This document shows positions 19,262 through 27,497 of a stretch of 64,000 nt of DNA, piece by piece. The notes under the pieces were generated by a model that searched no databases, was not told the DNA's origin, and saw nothing but the letters and a program-made list of their open reading frames with translations. The DNA lies in NCBI GenBank assembly GCA_963784885.1, contig CAWATA010000006.1:62001-126000 (forward strand), in the 5' to 3' direction. The stretch comes from RHKX01 sp963784885. Its GTDB lineage: Bacteria > Actinomycetota > Thermoleophilia > Solirubrobacterales > 70-9. A program made the translations under genes and the position numbers. How positions within the stretch are numbered: position 1 is the stretch's first letter; every line of letters begins with the position of its first letter.

Positions 19262-21172
19262 TTAGCCGTTGTCCCGGCCGCCTGCCGGCGATCGGCATCC
19301 CCAGGCCAAGCCGCAGTACGCGGCGACGTAGCCGGTGCCGACCATCAACAGCAGCGCTGCGGAGTCGTTGGCCAGCGTGCCGACGATCGTCGCCGCCGCC
19401 GCGCCCGCCGCTCCGGCCAGGGCCGCCGGCCTGCCGGCGAACCACGAGATCACCTGGCGGCGGAAGACGACGGCCGCTGCGATGCCGAGCAGCGCCGCGA
19501 TGAAGAAGGGTGAGTGGATGTAGCGGGGAAAGCTCCGCGCGGCGAGCGTGATCCGCCGATCGAAGACGTCGCCGAGCTCGCCGAGCCCTCCGGCCGAGAG
19601 GACCGACCGGGTCAGGTGGGAGTCGCCGGGGATCAGCAGGTCGACGGCGACGAGACCGGCGAGCGCGACCACCGGGGCGGCGATCACGATCACGGCCTTG
19701 CGAAGCCCGAGCCGTAGCGCGACGACGACCGTCACCGCGGCCCCCGCGGGGAACGTTATGGCGGCACCGACGTCGGCGCCGAACCGACCCGGGGCGAAGA
19801 CGAGGACGCCGACGACGGTCGCGAGCGTCGCGGCGAGCGCCACCGATCGGCGCGGGTCGGCCGGGGCGGCTGCGGTCACGGCCGACCCGACCGCCAACAG
19901 CAGCAGCGCTCCGAGCGCTGCTTCGAGCTCGTTGCCGATGCCGAAGAAGCGGACGCCGAGGCCGGGGTTGGGGCCGAGCAGGGAGAGCGCCGTCAGCGGC
20001 GAGCCGACGACGACATCGACGGCCGTCGCCCCGATCGAGACGGCGGCTGCCAGCGCGAACGCGCCGTAGGGCGCCCGCCGGCCGAGCCACGCGCGCATCG
20101 CGAGGATCACTCCCGCCGCCAGCGCCGGCGCACCGGCTCCGACCATCAGCCGCTCGACCGGCTCGCTCGGCTCCAGCGCCGCCCCGAGGAGCAGGATCGC
20201 GGGAACGAGCGCCATCGCCGTCGCGAGCGTCGCGAGCAGCACACCCGCCAGCTCGCGGCGCCAGAGCGCGACGGCGATGCCCGCCGCCAGCCAGATCAGG
20301 AGGTTCACGGCGAGCACCTCCCAGCGGCGGCTCGAGATCTCGCCGAGCCGTGCCTCGAGCCCCGCGACCGCGGCGACGTCCGCCGCCGCGCCCGTGGCGG
20401 CGATCGGCTGCCCGTCGACCCCCTCGGGGACCGCGATTCCATAGGCGCCGAGCAGGGTCGGCAGCAGGTCGGTCGCCAGCACGTACCCGTCCATCCGGGT
20501 CGAGTCGGACGTGAGCCGGTGGCCGTCGAATCCCGCCCCGGCGATGCCGATCGCGAGCAGGTCGCGCTCCGGCGGCGGGCGTTCGATTGCGATCAGCAGG
20601 TCGCCGGAGTCCGGGCGGATCCGGTCCGCGAGCCCGCGAAGATCGGCGACTCCGGCGCTCATCACGGTGACGCCCTGACAGCCGTCGGGCTCGCAGGTCC
20701 CGGTCCGATCGATCCGCCCCCCGCGGTCGGCCGCGATCAACGCCGAGGAGCCGGCGAGCGGCCGGGCGGCGATCTCGACGCCGGCGCCCTTCAAGGTCGC
20801 CGCGAGCAGCCCCGGCTCGATGTCGGCCGGCGCCTCGTCGGCCCGGGCCACGACCGCGGCCCAGCGATCGGGAGGGACGCGGCCCCCGGTCACGTAGAGC
20901 GACGGGATCGGATCCGGGTAGAGCGAGCTGAAGATCCTGTTGCCCTGCCCGATGTCGAGGTAGGTCTGGGCCGCCGGCACGCGGCCGAGCCCGGCGCTCA
21001 TGACGCCGGGCGCGATCCCCGGCACCGCGCGTTCGATCGCGCCGACGCCGGTCCCGGGCGGCAGCATCGCGATGGTTATCCGCGGCTCGCCGGCGGCTGC
21101 GTGGGCGGTGCCGGGAATGACCCCGAGAAGGGCGAGCGCTAGCATCGCGACCATGGCCGAGCGGACGTTCAT
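19262..21172 (-). CDS. Polytopic membrane protein with large extracytoplasmic N-terminal domain
   Basis: I do not recognise a named family. From the ATG at 21172 there are 636 residues: a Sec-type signal ending AHA near residue 24, an outside domain of about 230 residues, and then ten or eleven hydrophobic helices to the C-terminus. The outside domain contains DSTRMDGYVLATDLLPTLLG, which resembles the TDLxPTLL element of alkaline phosphatase/sulfatase-fold proteins, so an inactive or variant member is possible. Other start codons exist at 21190 and 21154. All place the 5' end over or against the start of hemQ on the other strand. It is followed closely by the GT4-UPF0104 fusion, which suggests work on envelope glycolipids. 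Confidence 0.75.
   Translation of the reverse strand: MNVRSAMVAMLALALLGVIPGTAHAAAGEPRITIAMLPPGTGVGAIERAVPGIAPGVMSAGLGRVPAAQTYLDIGQGNRIFSSLYPDPIPSLYVTGGRVPPDRWAAVVARADEAPADIEPGLLAATLKGAGVEIAARPLAGSSALIAADRGGRIDRTGTCEPDGCQGVTVMSAGVADLRGLADRIRPDSGDLLIAIERPPPERDLLAIGIAGAGFDGHRLTSDSTRMDGYVLATDLLPTLLGAYGIAVPEGVDGQPIAATGAAADVAAVAGLEARLGEISSRRWEVLAVNLLIWLAAGIAVALWRRELAGVLLATLATAMALVPAILLLGAALEPSEPVERLMVGAGAPALAAGVILAMRAWLGRRAPYGAFALAAAVSIGATAVDVVVGSPLTALSLLGPNPGLGVRFFGIGNELEAALGALLLLAVGSAVTAAAPADPRRSVALAATLATVVGVLVFAPGRFGADVGAAITFPAGAAVTVVVALRLGLRKAVIVIAAPVVALAGLVAVDLLIPGDSHLTRSVLSAGGLGELGDVFDRRITLAARSFPRYIHSPFFIAALLGIAAAVVFRRQVISWFAGRPAALAGAAGAAAATIVGTLANDSAALLLMVGTGYVAAYCGLAWGCRSPAGGRDNG
21140..21145 (+). 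promoter_or_regulatory. -10 element TAGCAT before hemQ
   Basis: TAGCAT ends seven bases before the hemQ ATG at 21153 and there is no ribosome site between, consistent with a leaderless transcript. It lies inside the first codons of the divergent membrane protein. Confidence 0.5.
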
Positions 21173-21854
21173 CAAGTTCACGTTCCTCAAGATCGACCCG
21201 GCCTGGCAACGGCGCGAGGGCGAGCAGAGGGCTCAGGATAAACGCGAGATGCTCGCCGCCTGCGAGGACTACGCGCTCGACCGCCCCCTGCGCGCCTACT
21301 CGACGGTCGGCACCCGCGGCGACACCGACCTGCTGATCGTCAGCCAGAGCCCGCATCTCGAGGACATCCACCGGTTCCACGTCGTCCTCGCCCAGAGCGG
21401 CCTCGTCAAGTGGGCGTCGATCCCCTACTCCTACCTCGCGATGACGAAGCCCTCCCCGTACTCCGACGCGCAGTCGCGGCAGGAGCTGCTGACATCCCGC
21501 CGCCGCTACGCCTTCATCTACCCGATGGAGAAGAAGCGGGAGTGGTTCAGCCTGCCGGCGGAGGAGCGCCGCCGGATCATGACCGGGCACATCGAAACGG
21601 GTCGCAAGTACCCGCAGATCACGATCAACACCGCCTACTCATTCGGGATCGACGACCAGGAGTTCGTCGTCTCGTTCGAGTGCGACGACCCCGGCGACTT
21701 CCTGGACCTCGTCCAGGAGCTGCGCCCGAGCGAGGCAAGCGCTTGGACGCTCCGCGACACCCCGATCTTCTCCTGCGTTTCGATGTCGGTCGGCCAGGCT
21801 CTCGACGCCCTCGACGGTGCCGCGACGTCCCGGCTCGAGCCCGCCGGCGCCTGA
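21153..21854 (+). CDS. hemQ: Coproheme decarboxylase (HemQ, chlorite dismutase-like)
   Basis: The 233-residue protein belongs to the chlorite-dismutase-like family that finishes heme synthesis in the coproporphyrin pathway by decarboxylating coproheme. The motif RRRYAFIYPMEKKREWF carries the catalytic Tyr (about residue 123), and RRRIMTGHIETGRKYPQI carries the proximal heme His (about residue 146). The C-terminal domain EFVVSFECDDPGDFLDLVQELR is also typical. The Tyr-His spacing is shorter than in Firmicutes HemQ, as seen in actinobacterial forms. The distal residue that marks true chlorite dismutases could not be confirmed, so HemQ is the preferred call. fprA follows 15 bases later. Confidence 0.9.
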   Translation: MAERTFIKFTFLKIDPAWQRREGEQRAQDKREMLAACEDYALDRPLRAYSTVGTRGDTDLLIVSQSPHLEDIHRFHVVLAQSGLVKWASIPYSYLAMTKPSPYSDAQSRQELLTSRRRYAFIYPMEKKREWFSLPAEERRRIMTGHIETGRKYPQITINTAYSFGIDDQEFVVSFECDDPGDFLDLVQELRPSEASAWTLRDTPIFSCVSMSVGQALDALDGAATSRLEPAGA

Positions 21855-21869
21855 CCCCGCGAAGCCACG

Positions 21870-23279
21870 ATGAGCACCCCCGGCGAAGCGAGCAGGCCCC
21901 TGCGGGCGGCCATCGTCGGCTCCGGACCAGCCGGCTTCTACGCCGCGGAGGCCCTGCTCGCCCATCCGGAGATCGACATCGAAGTCGACATGATCGACCG
22001 CCTGCCGACGCCGTTCGGCCTCGTCCGCGCCGGCGTCGCCCCCGACCATCCGAAGATCAAGAACGTCATCAAGCGCTACGAGAAGACCGCCGGCCACGAG
22101 GCCTATCGGTTCTTCGGGCACGTAATGATCGGCCGCGACATCGAGGCCGACGAGCTCGCCGAGCTCTACGACGCGGTCGTCTGGGCCTACGGAGCCGGCG
22201 CGGACCGGCGGCTCGGGATCCCCGGCGAGGAGCTCCCGGGCTCACACGCGGCCACCGAGTTCGTCGCCTGGTACAACGGCCATCCTGACTTCGCCGACCG
22301 TGAGTTCAACCTCGCCTGCGAGCGGGTCGTCGTGATCGGCAACGGCAACGTGGCCGCCGACGTCGCCCGGATGCTCGTCCTCCCGCGGGCCGAGCTCGAG
22401 ATCACCGACACCGCCCATTACGCGATCGAAGCGCTCGCCGACTCCAACGTGAGCGAAGTCGTCGTGCTCGGGCGCCGCGGCCCCGCCCAGGCGGCGTTCA
22501 CCAATCCCGAGGTCCGCGAGCTCGGCGAGCTCACCGACGCCGACGTGATCATCGACCCCCGCGCGGTCGAGCCCGACGAGGCGAGCGCCGCCTTCCTCGA
22601 GTCCGATGCCGCCGACGCCACCAACCGCAAGAACCTCGAGACCTTCACCGAGTTCGCGCACCGCGAGCCGGCGGGAAAGCCGAAGCGGGTCGAGCTTCGA
22701 TTCCTCCGGACCCCGCTGGAGATCCAGGGCGACGGCCGGGTCGAGCGAATCGTCGTCGGCGTCAACGAGCTCACGGTCGACGAGAGCGGCACGGTTCGGC
22801 CGGTGACGACCGCGGAGACCGAGACGATCGAGTGCGGGATGGTCCTGCGATCGATCGGCTACCTCGGCACGGCGATCGACGGCGTCCCCTACGACGCCCA
22901 GGCGGGCGTGATCCCGAACGAGCGCGGCCGGGTCGTCGGCGACGACGGCGCGCCCCACCCCGGCCACTACGTGGTCGGCTGGATCAAGCGCGGTCCGACC
23001 GGGGTAATCGGAACCAACAAGAAGGACGCCCAGGAGACGATCGAGACCCTGCTCGGCGACGCCGCCGCGGGTTCGCTTCCCGCGCGCGAAGAGGTCGATC
23101 GCGAAGCTCTGCCGAAGCTGCTGACCGCGCGCGGCATCCACTTCATCGAGTTCGACGGCTGGCGGGCCATCGACGCCCTCGAGCAGGAACGCGGCGCCGG
23201 CGCCGGCCGGCCGCGGATCAAGCTGACGGCGCTCGAGGAGATGCTCGCGGCTGCGAGGAAGGTCCGCGATGGCGGCTGA
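21870..23279 (+). CDS. fprA: NADPH-ferredoxin/adrenodoxin-type reductase FprA
   Basis: The 469-residue flavoprotein begins with the FAD site VGSGPAGFYAAE, followed by DRLPTPFGLVRAGVAPDHPKIK, a signature of the adrenodoxin reductase group. The NADPH site is VVVIGNGNVAADVARML. The end, GHYVVGWIKRGPTGVIGTNK, is the conserved FAD-contacting segment (GWxxRGPxGxIGTN). It passes electrons from NADPH to ferredoxins that feed P450s and biosynthetic enzymes, so the P450 at 38 kb is a possible client. It lies 15 bases downstream of hemQ and overlaps the start of bolA by 11 bases, so the three probably form one operon. Confidence 0.95.
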   Translation: MSTPGEASRPLRAAIVGSGPAGFYAAEALLAHPEIDIEVDMIDRLPTPFGLVRAGVAPDHPKIKNVIKRYEKTAGHEAYRFFGHVMIGRDIEADELAELYDAVVWAYGAGADRRLGIPGEELPGSHAATEFVAWYNGHPDFADREFNLACERVVVIGNGNVAADVARMLVLPRAELEITDTAHYAIEALADSNVSEVVVLGRRGPAQAAFTNPEVRELGELTDADVIIDPRAVEPDEASAAFLESDAADATNRKNLETFTEFAHREPAGKPKRVELRFLRTPLEIQGDGRVERIVVGVNELTVDESGTVRPVTTAETETIECGMVLRSIGYLGTAIDGVPYDAQAGVIPNERGRVVGDDGAPHPGHYVVGWIKRGPTGVIGTNKKDAQETIETLLGDAAAGSLPAREEVDREALPKLLTARGIHFIEFDGWRAIDALEQERGAGAGRPRIKLTALEEMLAAARKVRDGG

Positions 23280-23505
23280 CATCGCCGAGCTCGAGCGGAT
23301 GATCGCCGAGGCCCTGCCCGGATCCGAGGTCAGCGTCCTCGATGAGGGCGGTGGCGACCACCTGCGGGCGATCGTCGTCGCTCCACAGTTCGCGGGCCGC
23401 TCGCGGATCGACCAGCACCGGCTCGTCCGGGCGGCGGTCAAGCCGCGGATGGACGACGGCACGATCCACGCGCTCTCGATCAGCACGAAGCCTCCCGGCG
23501 ACTAA
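23269..23505 (+). CDS. bolA: BolA family protein
   Basis: The 78-residue protein has the compact BolA fold: a helix (AELERMIAEALPGSEVSVLD), the loop GGGDHLRAIVVAPQFAGRSRIDQHRLV with the conserved GDHL and the candidate cluster-ligand His residues, and the ending GTIHALSISTKPP. BolA proteins bind [2Fe-2S] clusters together with monothiol CGFS glutaredoxins, and such a glutaredoxin gene is only 2.8 kb away. The ATG lies inside the last codons of fprA, with GAGGAAGG upstream. Confidence 0.9.
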   Translation: MAADIAELERMIAEALPGSEVSVLDEGGGDHLRAIVVAPQFAGRSRIDQHRLVRAAVKPRMDDGTIHALSISTKPPGD

Positions 23506-23529
23506 GGAAAAACTTCCGTCTTGTCGATA

Positions 23530-23561
23530 GCGACCTGGGTGCCCGATGGGGCGCCGGTCGC
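23530..23561 (+). terminator. Hairpin between bolA and the GGDEF-EAL gene
   Basis: GCGACC (23530-23535) pairs with GGTCGC (23556-23561), and inside it GGTGCCC pairs with GGGCGCC with one G-U. It may end the hemQ-fprA-bolA transcript or be a leader element of the next gene. Confidence 0.5.
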
Positions 23562-23579
23562 GACCATGGAGTGAGGCGG

Positions 23580-26189
23580 ATGGCTTCCGAAGAGCAGCGT
23601 GCACGGAGGGGGGACAGGTTCCTGCGGCTGGCCGATGCCCGCTCCGCCGGCGAGGGCGAGGCGCCCTCCCGTCTCGGTGACGCGGCGGTCGCGCTGCTCG
23701 AGGGCTCGCCCACCGGAGTGGCGATCGTCGACGGCTCCGGCGAGGTCGTCTACTGGAACGCCGCAGCGGAGTCGCAGTTCGGGCTCGAGCGCTCACGGGC
23801 GCTCGGCCAGGACCTCGCGGGCCTGATCTTCCCCGAACACCTCCAGACCTCGGTCCGAGCCGTGCTCCTCCGTGAGGTCGACGAGCCCGACGAAGGCACC
23901 GACCAGCGACGGATCGAGCTCGGGGCACGCCGGGCCGACGGCGGCGAGATCCCGGTCGACATCGCCACCAAGCCCGTCGAGTTCGAAGGCGCCCGCTGGC
24001 TCGCCGTCTACCTCCATGACGCGAGCGAGCGCAGCGAGCGGGAGCGGGAGCTGCACGCCGACGCCCGCCGGCGCTCGGCCGCGCTCGACCTCGGTCAATC
24101 CGCGCTCGAGGGGATGGACATGGATCAGCTGCTCCAGCGCGCCGTCGTGCTCGTCGTCGACGAGCTCGGCGTCGATCGCTGCGAAGTCTGGCGCCGCGAC
24201 GACGATGCCGACGCGATGAGCCTCCGCGCCAGCTCCGGTTGGCCCGAAGAGGCGGCGGGAACGGTCGTTCCGCTCGTCACCTCGACCCAGCCCGGCTACA
24301 CGCTGCTCCGCGGCCAGGGCGCGATCGTCGTCGAGGACTTCCGGCGAGAGGGACGGTTCAGTGCGGTCGCGCCGGAGGAGGCGGCGCCGACCCAGAGCTC
24401 GATCTCGATCCGGATCCCGGGCACCTCGGGCGGGTTCGGCTCGCTCATCGCCGCCTCGGAGACCGTTCGCCGCTTCGAGCTCACCGACATCAGCCTGTTC
24501 GTGTCGCTTGCACAGACTCTCGGCGCCGCAATCGAGCGCGCGATCGCGACCGAGTCGCTCGCCGACGCCGAGAAGCAGATCAGGACGCTGATCGAGCGCC
24601 TCCCGTCGATCACCTATCGCGCCGGACTCGGTGCCGCGGGTGAGTGGTACTTCATTTCGCCGCAGGTCGAGGAGATCACCGGATACACGGCCGAGGAGGT
24701 GATGGCGGATCCCGACCTCTGGGATCGGGCGGTGCATCCTGATGACCTCGACTGGGTCCACGAGGCCGAGAACGAGTGCGCCGCCGAGGGCACGGCCCTC
24801 GACATCGCCTACCGGATCCGCAAGCGTGACGGTGAGATGATCTGGGTTCGCGACCGGGCGTCGGTCGGCACCGTCAACGAGAACGGCGTGATGGTCGTCG
24901 AGGGTCTGATCACCGACATCAGCGAGCAGAAGGCCGCCGAGGACAAGCTGCGCTACCTCGCCGAGCACGACGAGCTGACCGGGCTGATGAATCGCCGCAG
25001 CTTCGAGTCGGCGGTCAACCGGGCGCTCGGCTCGAAGCTGCTGCCGGGTGAGCGCGGCGCAATCGTGATCCTCGACCTCGATCACCTCAAGCGGGTCAAC
25101 GACACCCTCGGGCGCAGCACCGGTGACCGAGTCGTCGCCGACATCGCGAAGATGCTCGCCGAGGAGATGGGCAACGGTCACCTGCTCTCGCGCCTCGACA
25201 GCGACGAGTTCTGCCTGCTCATCCCCGGAGTCGGCGAGGCCCAGGCCCGCGAGCGTGCCGGCAGCCTGCTGGCGATGATCCGGGCACGGACCGGTGCAGC
25301 CGAACTGACCGCGAGCGCGGGCGTCGCCCTGGTCGAGCGCGAGATGGGCGTCAGCGCCACCGACCTGATCACCGCTGCAGACATTGCGGTCCATCAGGCC
25401 AAGGAGGCCGGTCGCGACCGCGCGGTGGTCTTCTCCGGCGAGGATCGCAGCCGGCTGGAGTGGGTCGGTCACGTCCGCCAGACCGTCGAGGAGGGAAAGC
25501 TCGTCCTCTACTCGCAGCCGATCATCGACATGGCTTCGGGGCTGGCCTCCGCCGAGGAGTTGCTGGTCCGGATGCTCGACCCCGTCAGCGGCCGCCCGAT
25601 CCCGGCCGGCGAGTTCGTCCCGACGGCGGAGCGCTTCGGGCTCGTCCGCAACCTCGACCGCTGGGTCGTCGGACGGGCGCTCGAGCTGATCGCCTCGGGC
25701 CGGCGCGTCAGCGCCAACATCTCGGCGGCGACGATCAGCGATCGGACCCTGACCGAGATGGTCGCCGAGTCGCTCGCCGAAAGCGGCGCCGACCCCTCGC
25801 TGCTCACGTTCGAGATCACCGAGACGGCGGCGACGCCGGCGATCGAATCGCTGCGGGACTTCACCGACCGGGTCGTGGCGCTCGGCTGCGGGCTGTCGCT
25901 CGACGACGTCGGCACCGGCTTCGGGTCACTCACCTACCTCCGGCACCTCCCTTTCACCGAGCTCAAGATCGACATGCAGTTCGTCCACGGCGTCCTCGAG
26001 TCGGCCGCCGACCGCAAGATCGTCGAGTCGCTGGTCGACATCGCGACCGGCCTGAACATGCGGACCGTCGCCGAGGGCGTCGACAACCCGGCGCTCGTCG
26101 AGCCACTCCGCGAGATCGGTGTCACCTGCGCGCAGGGCTACCTGTTCGGGCGCCCCTCACCGGTTTTCGCCACCGCCGTCGAAGCCTGA
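23580..26189 (+). CDS. PAS-GAF-PAS-GGDEF-EAL sensor protein, probable c-di-GMP phosphodiesterase
   Basis: The 869-residue soluble protein has, in order, PAS (about 35-160, PTGVAIVDGSGEVVYWN), GAF (about 165-320), PAS with PAC (about 335-445), GGDEF (about 455-610) and EAL (about 615-865). The GGDEF signature is degenerate: LDSDEF replaces GGDEF, so cyclase activity is doubtful. The EAL domain keeps NISA, FEITETA, DDVGTGFGSL, the KID lysine, EGV and QGYLFGRP. Its signature is ELLVR in place of EALxR, a change seen in many actinobacterial members. The likely role is c-di-GMP hydrolysis gated by PAS/GAF inputs. The ATG at 23580 has GGAG eight bases upstream. A GTG at 23571 is the alternative. 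Confidence 0.9.
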   Translation: MASEEQRARRGDRFLRLADARSAGEGEAPSRLGDAAVALLEGSPTGVAIVDGSGEVVYWNAAAESQFGLERSRALGQDLAGLIFPEHLQTSVRAVLLREVDEPDEGTDQRRIELGARRADGGEIPVDIATKPVEFEGARWLAVYLHDASERSERERELHADARRRSAALDLGQSALEGMDMDQLLQRAVVLVVDELGVDRCEVWRRDDDADAMSLRASSGWPEEAAGTVVPLVTSTQPGYTLLRGQGAIVVEDFRREGRFSAVAPEEAAPTQSSISIRIPGTSGGFGSLIAASETVRRFELTDISLFVSLAQTLGAAIERAIATESLADAEKQIRTLIERLPSITYRAGLGAAGEWYFISPQVEEITGYTAEEVMADPDLWDRAVHPDDLDWVHEAENECAAEGTALDIAYRIRKRDGEMIWVRDRASVGTVNENGVMVVEGLITDISEQKAAEDKLRYLAEHDELTGLMNRRSFESAVNRALGSKLLPGERGAIVILDLDHLKRVNDTLGRSTGDRVVADIAKMLAEEMGNGHLLSRLDSDEFCLLIPGVGEAQARERAGSLLAMIRARTGAAELTASAGVALVEREMGVSATDLITAADIAVHQAKEAGRDRAVVFSGEDRSRLEWVGHVRQTVEEGKLVLYSQPIIDMASGLASAEELLVRMLDPVSGRPIPAGEFVPTAERFGLVRNLDRWVVGRALELIASGRRVSANISAATISDRTLTEMVAESLAESGADPSLLTFEITETAATPAIESLRDFTDRVVALGCGLSLDDVGTGFGSLTYLRHLPFTELKIDMQFVHGVLESAADRKIVESLVDIATGLNMRTVAEGVDNPALVEPLREIGVTCAQGYLFGRPSPVFATAVEA

Positions 26190-26241
26190 CCAGAGCTGGG
26201 AACCGAGGCCTCCCGCCGGCTGGTCTCACCGAGGCGGAGGG

Positions 26242-26286
26242 CCGTGGGCCGAAAATCACTCATGGGGAGAGGAATTCGGCCCACGG
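26242..26286. repeat. 45-bp palindromic element between convergent genes
   Basis: Perfect 12-base arms CCGTGGGCCGAA (26242-26253) and TTCGGCCCACGG (26275-26286) flank a 21-base centre. It lies between the ends of the GGDEF-EAL gene and grxD and could act as a terminator for both. Two other hairpins of exactly the same 45-bp span occur at 47637-47681 and 54405-54449. Confidence 0.7.
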
Positions 26287-26332
26287 GATCCGGAAAGCCG
26301 ACGAGGACGCCGGCAGCGCCCTCCCCGGCCCG

Positions 26333-26737
26333 TCAGGTTTCGATCTGCATGGGCGGGCTCCTGTAGGGCCCACCCTCGTCCGGGGCGTCGGCGGCCTCGG
26401 GCGCGGCCTGCGGCTGGGGGACGCCGAGGGCCTCGGCGAGCTCGCCGGACTCGAGCATCTCCTCCATCAGGTCGGCACCGCCCAGGAGCTCACCGTCGAC
26501 GTAGAGCTGGGGGAAGGTCTGCCAGTCGGCGATCTCGGTCGTGACCTCGCGGAGCGGCTGAAGGACCGGAAGGACGTCGATGGCGCCGTACTCGGTCCCC
26601 ATCTGCTCGAGGATGCCGACGGCGCGCATCGAGAAGCCGCAGCGCGGCGCCTCGGGGGTGCCCTTCATCAGCAGCAGCACCTTGTTGTCGCTGATCGCAC
26701 CTTCGAGTTGTGCGCGAAGCTCCGGATTGGCGGCCAT
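26333..26737 (-). CDS. grxD: Grx4-family monothiol glutaredoxin
   Basis: The 134-residue protein has the CGFS active site (Cys about residue 33, PRCGFSMRAVGIL), the conserved LLLMKGTPEAP start, WQTFPQLYVDGELLGGADL with the glutathione-binding TFPQ and GG elements, and a 30-residue low-complexity tail (PQPQAAPEAADAPDEGG). CGFS glutaredoxins carry [2Fe-2S] clusters with glutathione or an equivalent thiol and BolA partners. The unusual point is the long acidic/proline tail. It follows erpA by 50 bases on the same strand, most likely in one transcript. Confidence 0.95.
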   Translation of the reverse strand: MAANPELRAQLEGAISDNKVLLLMKGTPEAPRCGFSMRAVGILEQMGTEYGAIDVLPVLQPLREVTTEIADWQTFPQLYVDGELLGGADLMEEMLESGELAEALGVPQPQAAPEAADAPDEGGPYRSPPMQIET

Positions 26738-26787
26738 TTCTCGTCCCTTCCTGTTTGAAGCTGATGCCCAGCCCCCTCGCGGAGGGG

Positions 26788-27162
26788 CTAGGCGGTTGCG
26801 GGAGCGTGCTCGTCAGCGTCCTCGCGGACCTGGAACGAGGAGCCGCAGCCGCAGGCGGCGACGACGTTCGGGTTGTTGACCGCAAACCCGGCGCCCTGCA
26901 GGCCCTCCACGTAGTCCACCTCGGAGCCGAACACGAACTGCATCGAAACCTTGTCGACGACCACCGCGACGCCGTTGTGCTCGAACACGTGGTCGTCGTC
27001 CTTGCGCTTGTCGAGCGCGAGCGCGTACTGGAAGCCGGAGCAGCCGCCGCCGCGGACGGCGACCCGAAGCACCTGGTCGGCCTCCTCCTGGGAGGCGAGC
27101 AGCTCCGTGAGCTTGCCTGCGGCGACGTCGGTGATCTTGATGGCTGATTCGGGCGTATCCAT
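26788..27162 (-). CDS. erpA: A-type iron-sulfur cluster carrier (ErpA/IscA/HesB family)
   Basis: The 124-residue protein has the three conserved cluster-ligand cysteines: GGGCSGFQY (Cys about 41) and ACGCGSSF (about 104 and 106). It accepts clusters from the assembly scaffold and hands them to target proteins. The ATG at 27162 is chosen over 27192 or 27198 because a near-consensus promoter lies inside the upstream part and its -10 box ends eight bases before this ATG. grxD follows downstream. Which of the ErpA/IscA subtypes applies cannot be told from sequence alone. Confidence 0.92.
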   Translation of the reverse strand: MDTPESAIKITDVAAGKLTELLASQEEADQVLRVAVRGGGCSGFQYALALDKRKDDDHVFEHNGVAVVVDKVSMQFVFGSEVDYVEGLQGAGFAVNNPNVVAACGCGSSFQVREDADEHAPATA

Positions 27163-27170
27163 GGCTTCAG

Positions 27171-27198
27171 ATTGTATAGCAGGGTCGGACATCGTCAA
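27171..27198 (-). promoter_or_regulatory. Near-consensus sigma-70 promoter of erpA-grxD (TTGACG-N16-TACAAT)
   Basis: On the minus strand the -35 box TTGACG is at 27198-27193 and the -10 box TACAAT at 27176-27171, with a 16-base spacer. The erpA ATG at 27162 falls eight bases after the -10 box, so the transcript should be leaderless or nearly so. The -35 box overlaps the last codon of the preceding gene, which ends at 27195. Confidence 0.75.
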
Positions 27199-27497
27199 CC
27201 GGTTTCGCCGGTGGCCGACTCTCCCACCTCGCCGTAGCGCCAGTCGAGGTACTCGCGGATCCGCTTCGAGTCGTGGATGATCTCGTCGCCGTCGATCAGC
27301 AGCGGCACCCGGCGCTGCCCGGTCAGGGCCTCGATCTCGGGGCGGTCGCGGCGCCGGTAGGGCACGCGCTCGGTCCGGTGTTCCACGCCGAGGCGGCGGA
27401 GCCGCCGGGCGACCGCGCCGCAGGGGCAGAGCAGGTCGGTCGGGGTCGGGCAGCGGTAGAGGACGACCTCGGGGCGATCGCCGGGCCGGTCGCTCAT
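27195..27497 (-). CDS. Glutathione S-transferase N-terminal/glutaredoxin-like thioredoxin-fold protein
   Basis: The 100-residue protein is a single thioredoxin-fold domain. It starts with a beta strand (EVVLYRCPTPTDLLCPCG), where a CPC motif sits at the usual redox position, continues RRLGVEHRTERVPYRRRDRPE, and has the cis-proline element RRVPLLIDGDEIIHDSKRIREYL typical of GST N-terminal domains. It lacks the helical GST C-terminal domain. A role as a small thiol carrier is inferred. Its ATG overlaps the TGA of the epimerase gene by four bases (ATGA), so the two are translationally coupled. Confidence 0.8.
   Translation of the reverse strand: MSDRPGDRPEVVLYRCPTPTDLLCPCGAVARRLRRLGVEHRTERVPYRRRDRPEIEALTGQRRVPLLIDGDEIIHDSKRIREYLDWRYGEVGESATGETG

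Noticed and set aside
27163..27198. Earlier starts of ErpA at 27192 or 27198
   Set aside because: The extra residues coincide with a near-consensus promoter and are not part of the family domain.
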